Source: Isoetes taiwanensis (Eukaryota > Streptophyta > Lycopodiopsida > Isoetales > Isoetaceae). From it: a DNA stretch of 64,000 nucleotides. Both the position numbers and the translations under genes were made by a program. This document shows positions 1 through 12,256 of this stretch, one piece after another. Position 1 is the stretch's first letter. The number at the start of each line of letters is the position of its first letter. The notes beneath the pieces were generated by a model that was not told the DNA's origin, did not search any database, and saw nothing but the letters and a program-made list of their open reading frames with translations. The stretch spans positions 23,903,122 through 23,967,121 of the forward strand of contig JAJEKV010000004.1 in assembly GCA_021234155.1 (NCBI GenBank). The letters run 5' to 3'.

Positions 1-2850
1 CGTAGAACCCATTGTTACATGTACCTAATGTTGGATATAGAAGAACGATGAATAATCAGGACATTGGATGTTGCATATCTTGTTATAGCCATAAACAATC
101 ATTATAAGACTGGATCATGGCATCTGCAGAATTCCATGCTCCAATTATTGCACTAATATTATTATGTTGCAGGTTATGAAGGTGCATTATGAAGAAGAAA
201 CCTGAGAAGGTTTCAGTTGGTGTAGCTGTGGTTCAAGATATGGAAATCCTCAATGGACACAGTTGCAGAATACATAATCAGCCAGCAAAACCTTCTTCCA
301 TATCATGTGTACTGCACAAAAACAACAAAACATTAGAAATAATAGTTTATACGAAGAGAGGAAACACTGCTGGTAAGACAGAAACGAACAATTGAGGGCA
401 AAATCATGGCCCATTAAGTAAAATAACCAAGACATTGCAATGTACGGCACAATGATTTCGGCTACAACCATAAGAGTTCAATATGAAGCAAAATAACCAA
501 GATATGTCACTTCAAGACATATATCTTCCATTAAAATCTTGCAACATGTTCTCAAAACGTTCCCATTCTGGTAATTATGGCTTTAGGTTGAATTTGTCTG
601 ACAACGTGCAACCTTCCAACAAAGCAACAATCAATAACTATGGAAAGTTGGCCAACCTGTTCAAATACATGCACAGCAATTACATGAAGCTTCTTCTGTT
701 TGATTCATCTCTGAGCTTTTAACTATGCAAGGGCACATCATTTCAGATTCTTGAGCACAGAAAGCTTGACAATTTGGTTCAGATTTGTATCCCAATAATA
801 ATGTTACTACTGCTCCAGAAAAGTGCGAAAGAACAGAGGAATCGAACTAATACCTAGTTGGCTGCTTGTAGATCCTTTTGATGTGACCGCAAACACTGCA
901 ACCAGTTCTTGAGGACGATCAATGCTTAGCAGCATTTGGGCTTTGTATTGGATCTTGAATATATGAGATATACGTCCATTAACAAAGAGAATCTCCTATA
1001 TTTCTAACTGCAAAAAGAGAACTTACCCAGCTAATGTTGAATGAATAAACTTATCCCCATGAACAGATATGCTGCTAAAGGATTTGCCGATGCTCGGGTA
1101 AATAGATGGCTAATTGCAACTCGGCAAGACATGCCTAACAGAAATCATGCCAGCAAATGGAGGCATTCATGCCACATAAAGAACCTTGGTGATGATGACT
1201 TATCGCAGACTCAAATAAGAGAGGAGTATCGCTCCTGATAGCCAAACAAAGAGAGGAATTGAAAGCTCGCATTTGAATGAGAAAACAAAGAATCTGACTG
1301 ATATAGTACCATAAGAATCACAAAATGATAGTAAATAAGAGTGAAGAGGGAACTATAGCCCATGAATGGTCACTCCAAATGGACCTGCTCCATAATCCCT
1401 AGTTCTGTGATATACAATCACATAGGACCTGCAAACGAAGGAACTTTAATTTTTGCGGGCTGAGAATTGTACCTAGTTTTTTTTGAAGAATCAATTGAAC
1501 TCTGGCATCCACATAGTGTGGCAACCTGTCCTTCGAGATGGAGATGTCTTGGGACTTTGTACCTGCAGAACATGCAGCAACATCATAAGTAAATTCAAGT
1601 GATGGTCTCAAGGTAAATTCAAGTAATTGTAGAAGCCATGTCTCAAATACCATGGTCTATGCCACACCTTTATGGCATATAAAGGCTATGTTTGCTGGTT
1701 TTATTCCTTATTAGAACTCTTTCTGAGCCATGATGAACTGAGAAATGCATGAACCGAAGCCACAATTGACCAAATATTATCCAAGCTAGAACAAAGTAAA
1801 CTAATATATGTGCATATCCAGCTTGCCGGGGTTACATCATGGGGAAACAATTCTTGAGGACCAAAGGTAGCGATTACTTATCACGAATGTTTGGTATGCA
1901 TTTACAGCAAGCTATTCTTGTCCAAAGATATAGAGAGTCATACAAAGAAAATCATATGGGGCACATGAAGCATCAAGCAATAAGAAATAAACTCTCTAAA
2001 ACTACAAAAGTCAAATAGAAACAAAGCATACCTCGTCACCAAACAATATACAAGAAAGTCTTAACAAACTTCTACTGCAAAAATCATAATCTGTCATCTC
2101 CTATAGGTCCAAAATCCCATCTCATACTGCCGGGATGGAAAACAACAGATTGAGATAGGTAAATAAAGTGCCGTTTTATATCCAAATCAAATCGAACACT
2201 TTGTAGAATGCATCGATAATGGATTTTTTGGAAGTGCTTTAGAAAGAATACGACGAAGGTTTTCCAACGCATAAGATATTGCTAAATCTTTGCTCTTATG
2301 GACATGCATGCTATAATGCAAAGTTGCCAATGTCTTTCTCCTCACGTGAAAGATAAGCCCCATGTGATGTAAGTGTCCCGCAAAAGTCGGATGGAGCTCA
2401 AGTTATAGTCATCACGGAACTCCAATTATAGTCTTGATTGAGAAAGTAAATAGATTAAAACCTCCAAACATAGCTTCTCACCAATAGGACAAAGCAAATA
2501 TCCTCTAGCGGTAAGAATCTCTAGCCATCATGCCCACAAAAAATTTGACATCGCTAGCAACTTGACATATGACAAGTGTGATCTGTTTTTTATATTTACT
2601 TTTTACATTATAGACTCATCTTGGAAATGAAATGTCCTTGAGGTATCATATGGGATTGTTTGGTGAGCCATCCATATGTCTCTTGTTTTCAATTAGGCGG
2701 CCAAACTTCATAACTCACGCTATCTCAAATTTCAGTGACACGGACATGCGCAATTATTAAATAAGTCTGCGATTATTAAATAAGTATCCGCAATGATCAA
2801 ATGACCTGAGACTATCTGCGAGTATCCAAAGACTTACCACACCGTACCCG
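1..2850. other. Unassigned region of the duplication
   Basis: I recognise no gene here. Short ORFs on both strands recur identically in copy B, so their persistence says nothing about coding. One weak exon-like piece lies on the minus strand at about 1371-1430: an intron-like TTTGCAG acceptor at about 1430, followed by a short open frame reading VIVYHRTRDYGAGPFG and ending in a stop. I could not assign it to a family. Confidence 0.4.
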
Positions 2851-2853
2851 GTT

Positions 2854-3290
2854 TCAAATCACGGAGATCAACCATGGTAAAACTTCGCTTGTTGGGAGCT
2901 CTTGCATAAGTGGAGTCTCTATAAAAGCGGGATCCATGTGGTCATCTTGCCCATGAGATTGCATCGGCTCAAGTATTTCATTGAAAATTTTAAGTCGCGG
3001 CTCTAAGTATCCACAATTATCATACATTTTAATGAGAGCGGTTCTCAAAACATCTAAAGATGTTGCAAGATGAACTGAATAATGCAAGCATGCATAAGAT
3101 TACCATTTGGTAAAGATTCCGGGTTCTGGGCGAAATTTAAAATTGTAAGAAAGACTATTTTATCGGGCATCGTTCCTCTTGTTTGCCAAAACTTATCGGG
3201 GCACCCTTATCATTTTCAGCCCGAACGACTTTGCTTATTGCCACCGTAAGTTAGAACTAACTAAGTTAGATCCTTATAAAACACGGGACT
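2854..3290 (-). pseudogene. PPR repeat protein fragment, copy A
   Basis: The minus strand encodes part of a PLS-type pentatricopeptide repeat. The open part reads HLATSLDVLRTALIKMYDNC, the usual plant PPR signature (length of helix, then ALIxMYxxCG). Such proteins bind organelle RNA in plants. In this copy the upstream half of the repeat (VFLTILNFCC in copy B) is out of frame because of small differences around 3120-3190. No start codon, targeting peptide or full repeat array is visible, so I read it as a gene fragment. Confidence 0.6.
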
Positions 3291-4211
3291 TTCTGTCGTC
3301 ATGTCTTGTAAGACAACAACGGAGAATGGATCTTCGATAATATATACAAAGGAATGTGGAAGAACTTTTGCATACCTTCTTCTTGCTAATTTGGGGTTAA
3401 GCTCGTAAATATGATCTGAAACCATTGTATGAGGCTTACGCTATGATGTTTTTAGGCACCTTTTTAAACAAAAACACTACTAACTTCTTAGATAGAACAA
3501 AGCTGAGCTCTGCATGCATAACGAGATTTAAAGGCAGAAAAGGAAGCAACTCTCCATGGCTAAAGTTATGGGCATGCTCATGCAAATGTGACACTTTATA
3601 TAGGTTATAGATGAAAATGTTAAATGAAGCTGAACATATTACAAAGGTGCAACGTTTTCCAAGTATGGTAACATGATATTTTCAAATAGGAAGATGTTCA
3701 AGGGTACGTGCATATATCGATTGTACGTTGGCTTAACGTTCTTTCAAGAAAATGCATCAAGGCACACACAGTCATGATACTTTTGAATGTCAAAGCCATC
3801 GATGGTCATTACTTGCAAAGCGATGTTACCTGGAAGCTTGAGGGCATGATTTAAATCTCTGACGTTTTATAATTCAAATAATAAGAGGATTTGTTTCATA
3901 TAGATGGAAGTGGAATGAATGACTAAGCCCATTACAAGTTGAGATGATTAAAATGTCAATTCTTGTAGAAAAGGACCAATGATTGAAAAGGTTGCTTAGG
4001 ACGTTTGAGCTTTAAGTATGCAAAGAGATAGGGTACGTGACAATAACCTCAAACAACATATACATAAGTGCCCTTATGAAAGAATAACATCATTTTATTT
4101 CTTGTGGTTGGAAAAGCCCCAGCCAATGGCGTATGTACATATGAATATGAAGAGAACTCTTATCAACATGGAAAGAATGTATGTACAAAATAGAAAAGCA
4201 TATCCAATTTA

Positions 4212-4797
4212 AGTTAGAAGGTCTTAAGTGTAGAACTTAGCTTCGTAGAGCCACGGCAAAGAGAAGGCATCCAATGCATATCCCTTGCGCATTGTTTTCT
4301 TATATTCTCCAACTTGCGTTTCTTCTGGACTTGGATCTTGCTAGTTGGAGGCTGCTTCTTACTAATTGGATCTTGAATTACGAATTTTGTGTTGGCTCTT
4401 TATGTCCTGCTCTTTCTTGTATGCCTCTTCCAATTTTCGTTTGACGGATAATATCTTTTAGATCTTGAATTCTAACTTCGAATTCTGCTTCATCCGGACT
4501 TGGATCTTAGTTTTCTTGAGGGCTTGGATCTCAATAACTGGATCTTGGATCTTTGGCATGTCGGCTTACGGATTTTTCTTTACGTCCCGCTCTTTTTTTG
4601 TACCCTTCTTCCAGTTTTCGGTCTATGGATATCATCTTGTCGTCTTCTTTTCGTTCTATACAAATCCGACAAACCTTTGGATTGTTGTTGAATGCCTAAA
4701 AGCGGGGCATGGATCCTCAGTTGTTGAAGTGGCTGCTATCAAGTGCGCAATCGAGAGACTCTTTATTCCGCCTCAACTCTTCAACGTGCGCTAATGC
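4212..4797 (-). pseudogene. Coiled-coil ORF, copy A (broken)
   Basis: This is the counterpart of the 195-residue ORF at 22015-22602. It is broken by several short differences. Near 4561-4600 copy A has TCGG, TTACGG, TTTACG and TCCCGC where copy B has TCTGG, TTCTGG, TTTCTG and TCCTGC. Every break falls on a CTG. I suspect miscalled bases rather than a decayed gene. Confidence 0.6.
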
Positions 4798-5689
4798 AAT
4801 CACATAGTGAAAAAAGTGCATGAATCAACGCCAGAGCTCTCAAAAAACGACTTCCAATCCTTCATAGATCGTCCTTTCGCTATCGCCATCTCTATCTCTT
4901 CTCGGCAAATGCAAGAACAACTGACGTAAGTATTCTACTTATTCATGCGGAACTAAATCTAACGGTTCTAGGGATTTTAGATATTTCCATGGTTAAATCT
5001 GCACCGCCCGCCACAAAGACAAGATATCTCGATTCCGCCGGAAGCCCGCGTTATTCAAAAATTGGGCCAAATGTCTAAAATTAGCAAAGTACAAAGTGTT
5101 CTTGAGCGCCCTTTTCCACGATTGTGGCCCATTCATGACTTAGGCATCTAACATGCAAAATTATGGGAGGCCATGAACCTTTTGGCTAAATTGATAAACT
5201 TTGCATTCTTTTAACCCCATAGAACATTTGGCAAGACCGACATGAAGCATCGTGAATGAACATAAAAATATTGAATATAATTTAACAATCATCACTTGCT
5301 TTCATGTCTTGTCACTTCAAATGGATTTGTTATAGTGGCGATTTCATCAATCTACAAATGCTTGGCATAGAAAATGGATCAGTCCATCTACCTTCCACGT
5401 TGAAGGATATAGAGCCAATGCAAAGGATATAGATCCAAGGCAAGGATATTCTGAACCAATGCTCTCGGACCCTAACGTTAATCATGTCAATTTCGATGCG
5501 GATATGATTGGAAATAAGAATAACAAATTTAGTCATTAGCACACCTGTTCTACCTAATGCGGTTGCTTCATCACTTTCCAACATGCTCCCATGTCTCGTA
5601 GATGATATTTGAAATCTTTGAAAATTTGGAAAAGATGCATTGCAATACGCTCATAGATTTCAAGATCTTCAAAAAGAAATGAAACATTA

Positions 5690-7190
5690 CTATGTATGCG
5701 CCACTGCAATTTATTCTATGCTATACTTATTCTAGTAAGACGGGTTTCCAAAGTGTCACAAAAGATGTCGTTTGCATTTCATTCTATACTTATCATAGTA
5801 AAAAAGGTTCTCAAAACGTCACCCAAAAGATGACCTCTGCATCTTGGGAACACATTTATATCAAATTGCCTATTCCTTGTCTATCATAGTAAACTGAGTT
5901 GAATGCTAGTAGTAAGATTTCCACAGTTTGGTATTATCATGTTCTCTGTTTAGCTGAGCAACACTACTGACAGCTTGCAGCAATAAAGTTGGAACTCCAC
6001 TATGCATATAGGGAGGGAAACAAATCAAGATCTAACTTTATTCTGCCAGAAGCCCGCGTTATCCAAAAATTTGGCCAAATGCCTAAAATTAGCGAAGTAC
6101 AAATGTTCTTGACCACACAGAAGAAGAAAAGAAGAAAAAATCCAAACTTTCAAGATTTTACATCCAACATATGACCCAAATGTAGTCTAAAATTTAGCAA
6201 GTGTGAATGGGGTGTTCACCTCCGAATCAAAACTAATAAGATTAGGAGAGGGTACTGGAGCATCTTCAAAATAATTAAAATTTTCCAATATTGGGTCAAG
6301 CCACATCCATTGCTATTTTTTGTACACCCTTTTTGCTCATAGGCACATGTATTCGGTTTCTTTTCTCCCCAATAAAGTACATACAAAATCCTAAAATCTA
6401 ACCATATATATTTGGTAACGTCATTTTTGTTTTCACGCCCCCCACATGCTACATTCTTAATTGGTACACTTCCCCAGTATATTGTCGCATACACTTTTTG
6501 TGCTTTGAGATCATACTACGTATGTTCTTTACAAAAGGTTGCTCAACAATATTTCTATATGCCTGTGAATAGATTTGATTTGTATTTTTGGCAGCCTTAT
6601 ATAAGGTTTGATGCAATTCTAGCATGTGTCACGCATAAATTAAATTTCGAAAGTATTAGATATGTTAATTTATGCATGTACCCATAGAAAATTCAAAAAT
6701 CCCGAAAAAGAAGCTATCAACCCTATGTTTGCCGAGTATGCTCTCACGGTCATACCTTCAATTCCCCTCGATATCTTGGGTTAATCTTCTGATATACATT
6801 GATTGAGGGTTGAGAAAATTCAGGAAATTAGACAATTGACCTTGCTATTTTCAACCTCGACCATTCCTTTTTCCCATTTAGTGAAATATTTATAACCAGC
6901 GATGATTGATCCGGTTAGCGGGCTTGCGTTGGTGAGGTACAAGATTTGTTGCAAGGTTGTGCTTGAGATGGTAATGGTACACATTTATTAGTGCTTATAT
7001 GGCCCATTCAACTTGATGTTCATTGCATAATGTTCAATAGATCTCCACCACTTGAAATTGGGTGTCTAACTCTAAGGTGTCTTAAGGAGTCCGATGTAAC
7101 AAGTTGCAATTGCTCCTAAGTCGATTGGTCTCTTAAAGATCGACATTATGAAGCTAGTAAGGCTCCCAGTGAGCTTACATATCTTTTCGA
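5690..7190. repeat. 1.5-kb repeat module, copy A1
   Basis: First of two tandem modules in duplication copy A. It starts with an internal repeat of about 70 bp (ATACTTAT, TAGTAA, then an AAAGATG block, seen twice at 5705-5850). It continues through CCAGAAGCCCGCGTTATCC and an A-rich purine run, and ends near GTGAGCTTACATATC. Small ORFs inside are shared by all copies, and I could not recognise a product. It may be part of a non-autonomous element or a local tandem repeat. Confidence 0.8.
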
Positions 7191-7744
7191 TTACATCAAC
7201 ATTTCTACAACAAGGCTAACATCACCCGGTCTCTTGGGGATGCATTCAATGAAAACCCTTATGGAGCTAGATGCGCGGGTATTTACATTCAGCCTCATCT
7301 TAAGGAAAGCCTTTGTTCTTGTTTTCAATGTTTAATTATACTTACTTTTTTGCGGTGCAATAAGTTGCGACAAGTTGGAAATTGCCATTTTGGATCAAAA
7401 AGGGGGGTGAAAGCTTACTCTACGATTTCCTAGTACACAATGGCGTTGGTTTTGCGACTTCTTTGCCATCAATAAGATAGATGGTACCAATAAACTTCTA
7501 AGATCATGCTTTGTGTCCCTTGTAGAACTATCAAACTCAAATCCAACCATAGTTTCGAGAAAGATTTACAATCCTCCACAATATAGGGCACCCCAAGATA
7601 GACTTAATAGTCGAGATATTATAAGTTGTAACTAGTCTAAAGTTGGGAGTTATTGGTAGCAATGAGCAAGATCTGCAGAGTAATCTTGTTAAAGATTTGG
7701 AAGAATTTAGAGAAATAAAGCCAACGAACCTATTGATGATGAAG

Positions 7745-9222
7745 AGGTTCTATACTATACTTATTGTAGTAAAGTGTCACAAAAGATGTCGTTTGCATTT
7801 CATTCTATACTTATAATAGTAAAAAGGTTCTCGAAATGTCACACAAAAGATGACCCTGCATCTTGGGAACACATTTATATCAAATTGCCTATTCCTTGTC
7901 TATCATAGTAAAACTGAGTTGAATGCTAGTAGTAAGATTTTCACACTTTGGTATTATCATGTTCTCTTAGGCCGAGCAACACTCTTGTGACTTGCAACAA
8001 TAAAGTTGGAACTCCACTCCAAACCATGAAGTTACATATATCTGAGGAGGGAAACAAATCAAGATCTAACTTTATTCTGCCAGAAGCCCGCGTTATCCAA
8101 AAATTTGGCCAAATCTCTAAAATTAGCAAAGCACAAAGTGTTCTTGACCACATGGAAGAAGAAAAGAAGAAAAAATCCAAACTTTCAAAATTTTACATCA
8201 ACACATGACCCAAATGTAGTCTAGAATTTAGCAAGTGTGAATGAATGGGCGTTCACCTCCAGAATCAAAACTAATAAGATTAGGAGAGGGTAATGGAGCA
8301 TCTTCAAAATAATTAAAACTTCCCATTATTGGGTCAAGCCACATCCATTGCTATTTTTTGTACACCTTTTTGCTCATAGGCACATGTATTCGGTTTCTTT
8401 TCTCCCCAATAAAGTACATACAAAACACTAAATCTAACCATATAGTTGGTAACGTCATTTTTATTTTCATGCCCCTCGCATGCTACATTCTTAATTGGTA
8501 CACTTCCCCAGTACATTGACGCACACACTTTTTTGTGCTTTGAGATCATACTACGCATGTTCTTTACAAAAGGTTGCTCAACAATATTTCTATATACCTG
8601 TGAATAGATTTGATTTGTATTTTTGTGACTTTATATAACGTTTGGTGGAATTCTAGCTTTGTGTCACGCATAAATTAAATTCTGAGTATTAGATATGTTA
8701 ATTTATGTATGTACCCTTAGAAAATTAAAAAATCGGGAAAAGAAGCTATCAACCCTATGTTTGCCAAGTATGCTCGGTCATACCTTCAATTCCCCTCGAT
8801 ATCTTGGGTTAATCTTCTGATATACATCGGTCGAGGGTTGAGAAAGCTCAGGAAATTAGACAATTGACCTTGCTATTTTCAACCTCGGTCATTCCTTTTT
8901 TCCCATTCAGTGAAATATTTATAACCGTTGATGGTTGATCTGGTTAGCAGGCTTGCTTTGACTGAGGTACAAGATTTGTTGCAAGGTTGTGCTTGAGATG
9001 GTAATGGTACACATTTATTAGTGCTTATATGGCCCATGCAACTTGATGTTCAGCGCATAATGTTGGCCAGATCTCGCCACTTGAAATTGGGTGTCTAACT
9101 CTGAGGTGTCTTAAGGAGTCTGATTTAACAAGCTGTAATTGCTCCTAAGTCAGATTGGTCTCCTAAAGATCTGACATTATAAAGGTAGTAATGCTCCCCA
9201 GCAGTGAGCTTACAGATCTTTC
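7745..9222. repeat. 1.5-kb repeat module, copy A2
   Basis: Second tandem module of copy A, similar to 5690-7190 from the ATACTTAT/TAGTAA block to GTGAGCTTACA. It is joined to the first by about 550 bp (7190-7745) that is unique within the module pair but present in copy B. The duplication boundary at 9221 is also the end of this module. Confidence 0.8.
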
Positions 9223-9406
9223 GATTATAAGGAGCATCGACATTTCTACAACAGACTAACATCACTTCAGTCTCTTGGGGATGCAGCGCATATATCTATG
9301 AAGAAACGGAGAGCTATTGCCTCCGTGAGGACGGGGTCCCATCATCTCAGAATTCAAACAGGTCGTTGGACTACGATGATGGGGGCGAGAATCCCGGACA
9401 TGAGAG

Positions 9407-9690
9407 AATATACCGGTGTTGCCACATGCGGACGATGAGAGGATGAGCACCATGCTGCGCAAGAGTGTCCGCATATACGCATATCCGAAAGCAACACATG
9501 CTGATCTTAGATGCTCTCAAGGCACCGATTTGCATCAATTCTTTGGCATCGCCAATGGTTGCACGTCTCGCATCCTACATTTTGCAAGTCTCTACCGTCA
9601 GAGAATCCCTTACAGGACAAGGGATCTGAGAGCCTACTACCAGGGTTTTTCCTCCCATGTGGGGGTTTTTTCATCCCAGTAGTAGGGGCA
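9407..9690 (+). mobile_element. LINE 3' end fragment (zinc finger and 3' hairpin)
   Basis: This piece matches 31007-31252. The encoded peptide at 31 kb (EDEHHALQECPAY, then THADLRC) resembles the C-terminal zinc-finger segment that follows the reverse transcriptase in many non-LTR retrotransposons. It ends in a hairpin-forming GGTTTTTCCTCCCATGTGG and CAGTAGTAGGGGC, which resembles the 3' ends of the full LINEs at 33 and 39.7 kb. It is severely 5' truncated. Compared with the 31-kb copy it has lost CTG/CAG sites, which breaks its frame. Confidence 0.65.
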
Positions 9691-9782
9691 CATTATATAG
9701 TAGCATTTGTCTTCTTGGTGTGGTTTTATCTGCTTTGTGTACTGCATGTACCGTCTCATAGGTCAAGTTTGGCCTCCGCGGA

Positions 9783-10348
9783 CAATGGATCAGTCCATCT
9801 ACCTTCTACATTGCGGATATAGAGCCAATGCAAAGGATATAGATCCGAGGCAAGGATATTCCTGAACCAATGCTCTCAGACCCTAATGTTAATCATGTCA
9901 ATTTCATGCAGATATTATTGGAAATAAGAATAACAAATTTAGTCATTAGCACACCTGTTCTACCTAATGCGGTTGCTTCATCACTTTCCAACATGCTCCC
10001 ATGTCTCGTAGATGATATTTGAAATCTTCCAAAATTTGGAAAAGATGCATTGCAATACGCTCATAGATTTCAAGATCTTCAAAAAGAAATGAAACATTAC
10101 TATGTATGCGCCACTGCAATTTATTCTATGCTATACTTATTCTAGTAAGAAGGGTTTCCAAAGTGTCACAAAAGATGTCGTTTGCATTTCATTCTATGCT
10201 TATCATAGTAAAAAAGGTTCTCAAAACGTCACCCAAAAAATGACCTCTGCATCTTGGGAACACATTTATATCAAATTGCCTATTCCTTGTCTATCATAGT
10301 AAACTGAGCTGAATGCTAGTAGTAAGATTTCCGCAGTTTGGTATTATC
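9783..10348. repeat. Repeat module, 5' partial copy
   Basis: Matches 5365-5935, from AATGGATCAGTCCATCTACC to the AAGATTTCCGCAGTTTGGTATTATC block. It stops abruptly at 10348, where a CCGGGGGGTTCACCTC sequence begins. The same module resumes in another partial copy at about 15440-16745. The 5-kb stretch between may therefore be an insertion into the module, although the two flanks overlap rather than being simply split. Confidence 0.75.
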
Positions 10349-10903
10349 CCGGGGGGTTCACCTCTATATAAGGGGCATATGGCATGTGCGTGCATCAAGT
10401 CAGGAGAAACCCCTATGTATACAACTGACCCTCCATAGAAACCCCTATGTATACGGTCCCATACTGTCGAAGAATCATACCCAATTCCATACTTTTACAC
10501 CCAGTCTAAGCACTTCTTGCCCTACCCTTAACCTTATATTTACGTCCACTTCCTGGCGCCATTTTAGTTCAATGGTCACTCCAAAAAATAAGAAAAAGAA
10601 ATACGCCTGGAATACATAGGGAAGTATATATTTTATATATTTTAATTAAATCGATTTTAGGATGACATCATAACGAAATTGATTATTGAATAATGACTTT
10701 AAATTAATTATTGTTACGGATTTTCGGGCACGCCTTTTAAGGACGTCATTATGGTGAATTTTGCCATGCAGTTACCGCCAATGGCATAACCCGATCCGAG
10801 CTCTTCTTATTCCCTCCAACGCCATAACCCGATCCGATCCTCCTTCTCCGCCAAGCCATAACCCGATCCTCCTTCTCCGCCTATTCCTCTCCCTATTCCG
10901 ACA
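10349..10903. repeat. Leader with repeated ATAACCCGATCC motif
   Basis: Upstream of the ORF at 10904. 10620-10760 is AT-rich. 10783-10890 carries three copies of ATAACCCGATCC, each followed by a pyrimidine-rich CTCCTTCTCCGCC-like run. This could be a 5' leader of an expressed element. The left edge, CCGGGGGGTTCACCTC with TATAAGG after it, resembles GGGTTCACCTATAAGG at 14978-14993 and could mark an element end. Confidence 0.45.
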
Positions 10904-11209
10904 ATGGCGCGGATTAAGACCACCGCCAGGAGGCCCACTGAAGAATCTATGGGCTCTACCCCACCCAAGGAAGAGGCCGCGCCCGAGGCCGCGGAAGAGC
11001 CCAAGGGCACGAAGCTGAAAGTTGTGGCGAAATTTTCGTCCCTGGAAGTGGTACACATGCAAGATCACGGAGCTCATATCACTGAAAAAGTTCAGCAGTG
11101 GGTTGATCGGGTGACTCTTGCAGATGAGCGGCTTTTGGAGATGAAAATCCGTGCCAGAGGGAACGATCTCTATGTGCTTATTAGGATGCCACCTCCGGGC
11201 AGTTGGTAA
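10904..11209 (+). CDS. Small protein with histone-H3-like N-terminus
   Basis: A 101-residue ORF starts at an ATG in a GC-richer patch. The first residues, MARIKTTARRPT, closely follow the histone H3 tail (ARTKQTARKST): A1, R2, K4, T6, A7, R8 and T11 are kept, and K9 is replaced by R. Residues 13-36 are rich in P and E, and residues 37-101 look folded (alternating hydrophobic and charged) but match no family I know. There is no histone fold. It faces the transposase-like gene at 12.3-14.9 kb tail to tail. My inference is an accessory protein of the same element. Function is unknown. Confidence 0.45.
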   Translation: MARIKTTARRPTEESMGSTPPKEEAAPEAAEEPKGTKLKVVAKFSSLEVVHMQDHGAHITEKVQQWVDRVTLADERLLEMKIRARGNDLYVLIRMPPPGSW

Positions 11210-12256
11210 AGCGACCTCCGTTATTCTCACCTCCGTTAGTTATGCCTCCTGGACGTTCATAATAGCTTAGGTTTTTTGTTTTGCCAGCTCTTGACAGTAA
11301 ATATGAAATCTCCCTAACTTGTTTTGTAAAGCTCCTGATCTAAATATTTAGACTGCTTTGTTTTGTAAATGGCCATGAAAACTGCCATGCGCAGGTGTGA
11401 ACCTTCCTTTTTGTAAAGTATCCTATTATAATATGAATATGACGCGGTTTCAGATATTGTTCTTGTGTTTTAGTTTCTGTCTCTTAATATGTTTCTTTTA
11501 TGTAATGTTCTCAACCGAAATTAGTCTTCAAACAGTTTATGTTTTGTTGTTTTCAAAATATGATTTTGATTATGTCTGAAATCTTTACGTCATGCCCTTA
11601 AAAATAGAGTGTAGGGTAACAGCTACTGCTGTTTTAGAAGCATTTTATTTTGCTTCTGTAAATGCTGCAGAAATGAATCATCGAGCAATGAAATCAGAAA
11701 GGCAGAAATCATACCTAACTAACTAGTTCCACAAGTAACCAGTAGGCATTCTTTATTGCATTCAAAGTAAAGTTTAAACAAGATCACAGTTTCTACATGG
11801 AATGCATTAAGTAAAGCAAAGCAAATAGAACATGCTCGAGATTTATACAAAGCAGAAAACTGCTCTTAAACTTAAACTGTTGAAATGGTAGCTTTAATCA
11901 TAAATGATCATTGACAAAGTACTTGACAAATATCTGCCTGAACCTTATGCACTCCCTAGACCTTCTGCTTTCCCTTGTCACCTACAAAAAGAAAGAAAGA
12001 GAAGCAGAATTCAACCATTTGAAGACGTCTAATTTAATATTACCCTACCAATATTCTGTTCACGGACAAACTTATTCAGCTGTACTCTATCATTATCATG
12101 CAGATGATAAATGTTTTTGGCAGGTTCATATCTTAAAGATGCAAGAGATATGATAGACTCGAGGTTATAAGTCGATTATCGGTCAGATCATAAGTAAACC
12201 AAGTGGACTTGCCGCCCCTTTGCAATGTTTCTGTAATATGCCGATTTAATTGAACT
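11210..12256. other. Convergent 3' flanks
   Basis: AT-rich sequence between the H3-like ORF and the convergent transposase-like gene. I see no gene. Short ORFs at 11397-11579 and 11911-12153 are low-complexity and unconvincing. Confidence 0.5.

Larger units (their letters stand above)
1..9221. repeat. Segmental duplication, copy A
   Basis: This stretch is repeated almost base for base at 17802-27029. The window begins inside it, so its true left edge is unknown. The copies share the same order: short unassigned ORFs, a PPR fragment, a coiled-coil ORF and two tandem 1.5-kb repeat modules. They part at 9221/27029, just after a shared GAGCTTACA. Most differences are at CTG or CAG trinucleotides (see findings). 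Copy A breaks the coiled-coil ORF that copy B keeps open. A real tandem duplication and a false assembly duplication (two haplotypes placed in series) are both possible. Confidence 0.95.

Noticed and set aside
189-722. ORFs at 189-395 and 483-722 as genes
   Set aside because: They recur unchanged in copy B only because the DNA is duplicated. Composition and lack of any recognisable motif argue against coding.
10772-11230. 152-residue minus-strand ORF
   Set aside because: Arginine-rich antisense shadow of the GC-rich plus ORF and its pyrimidine repeats.
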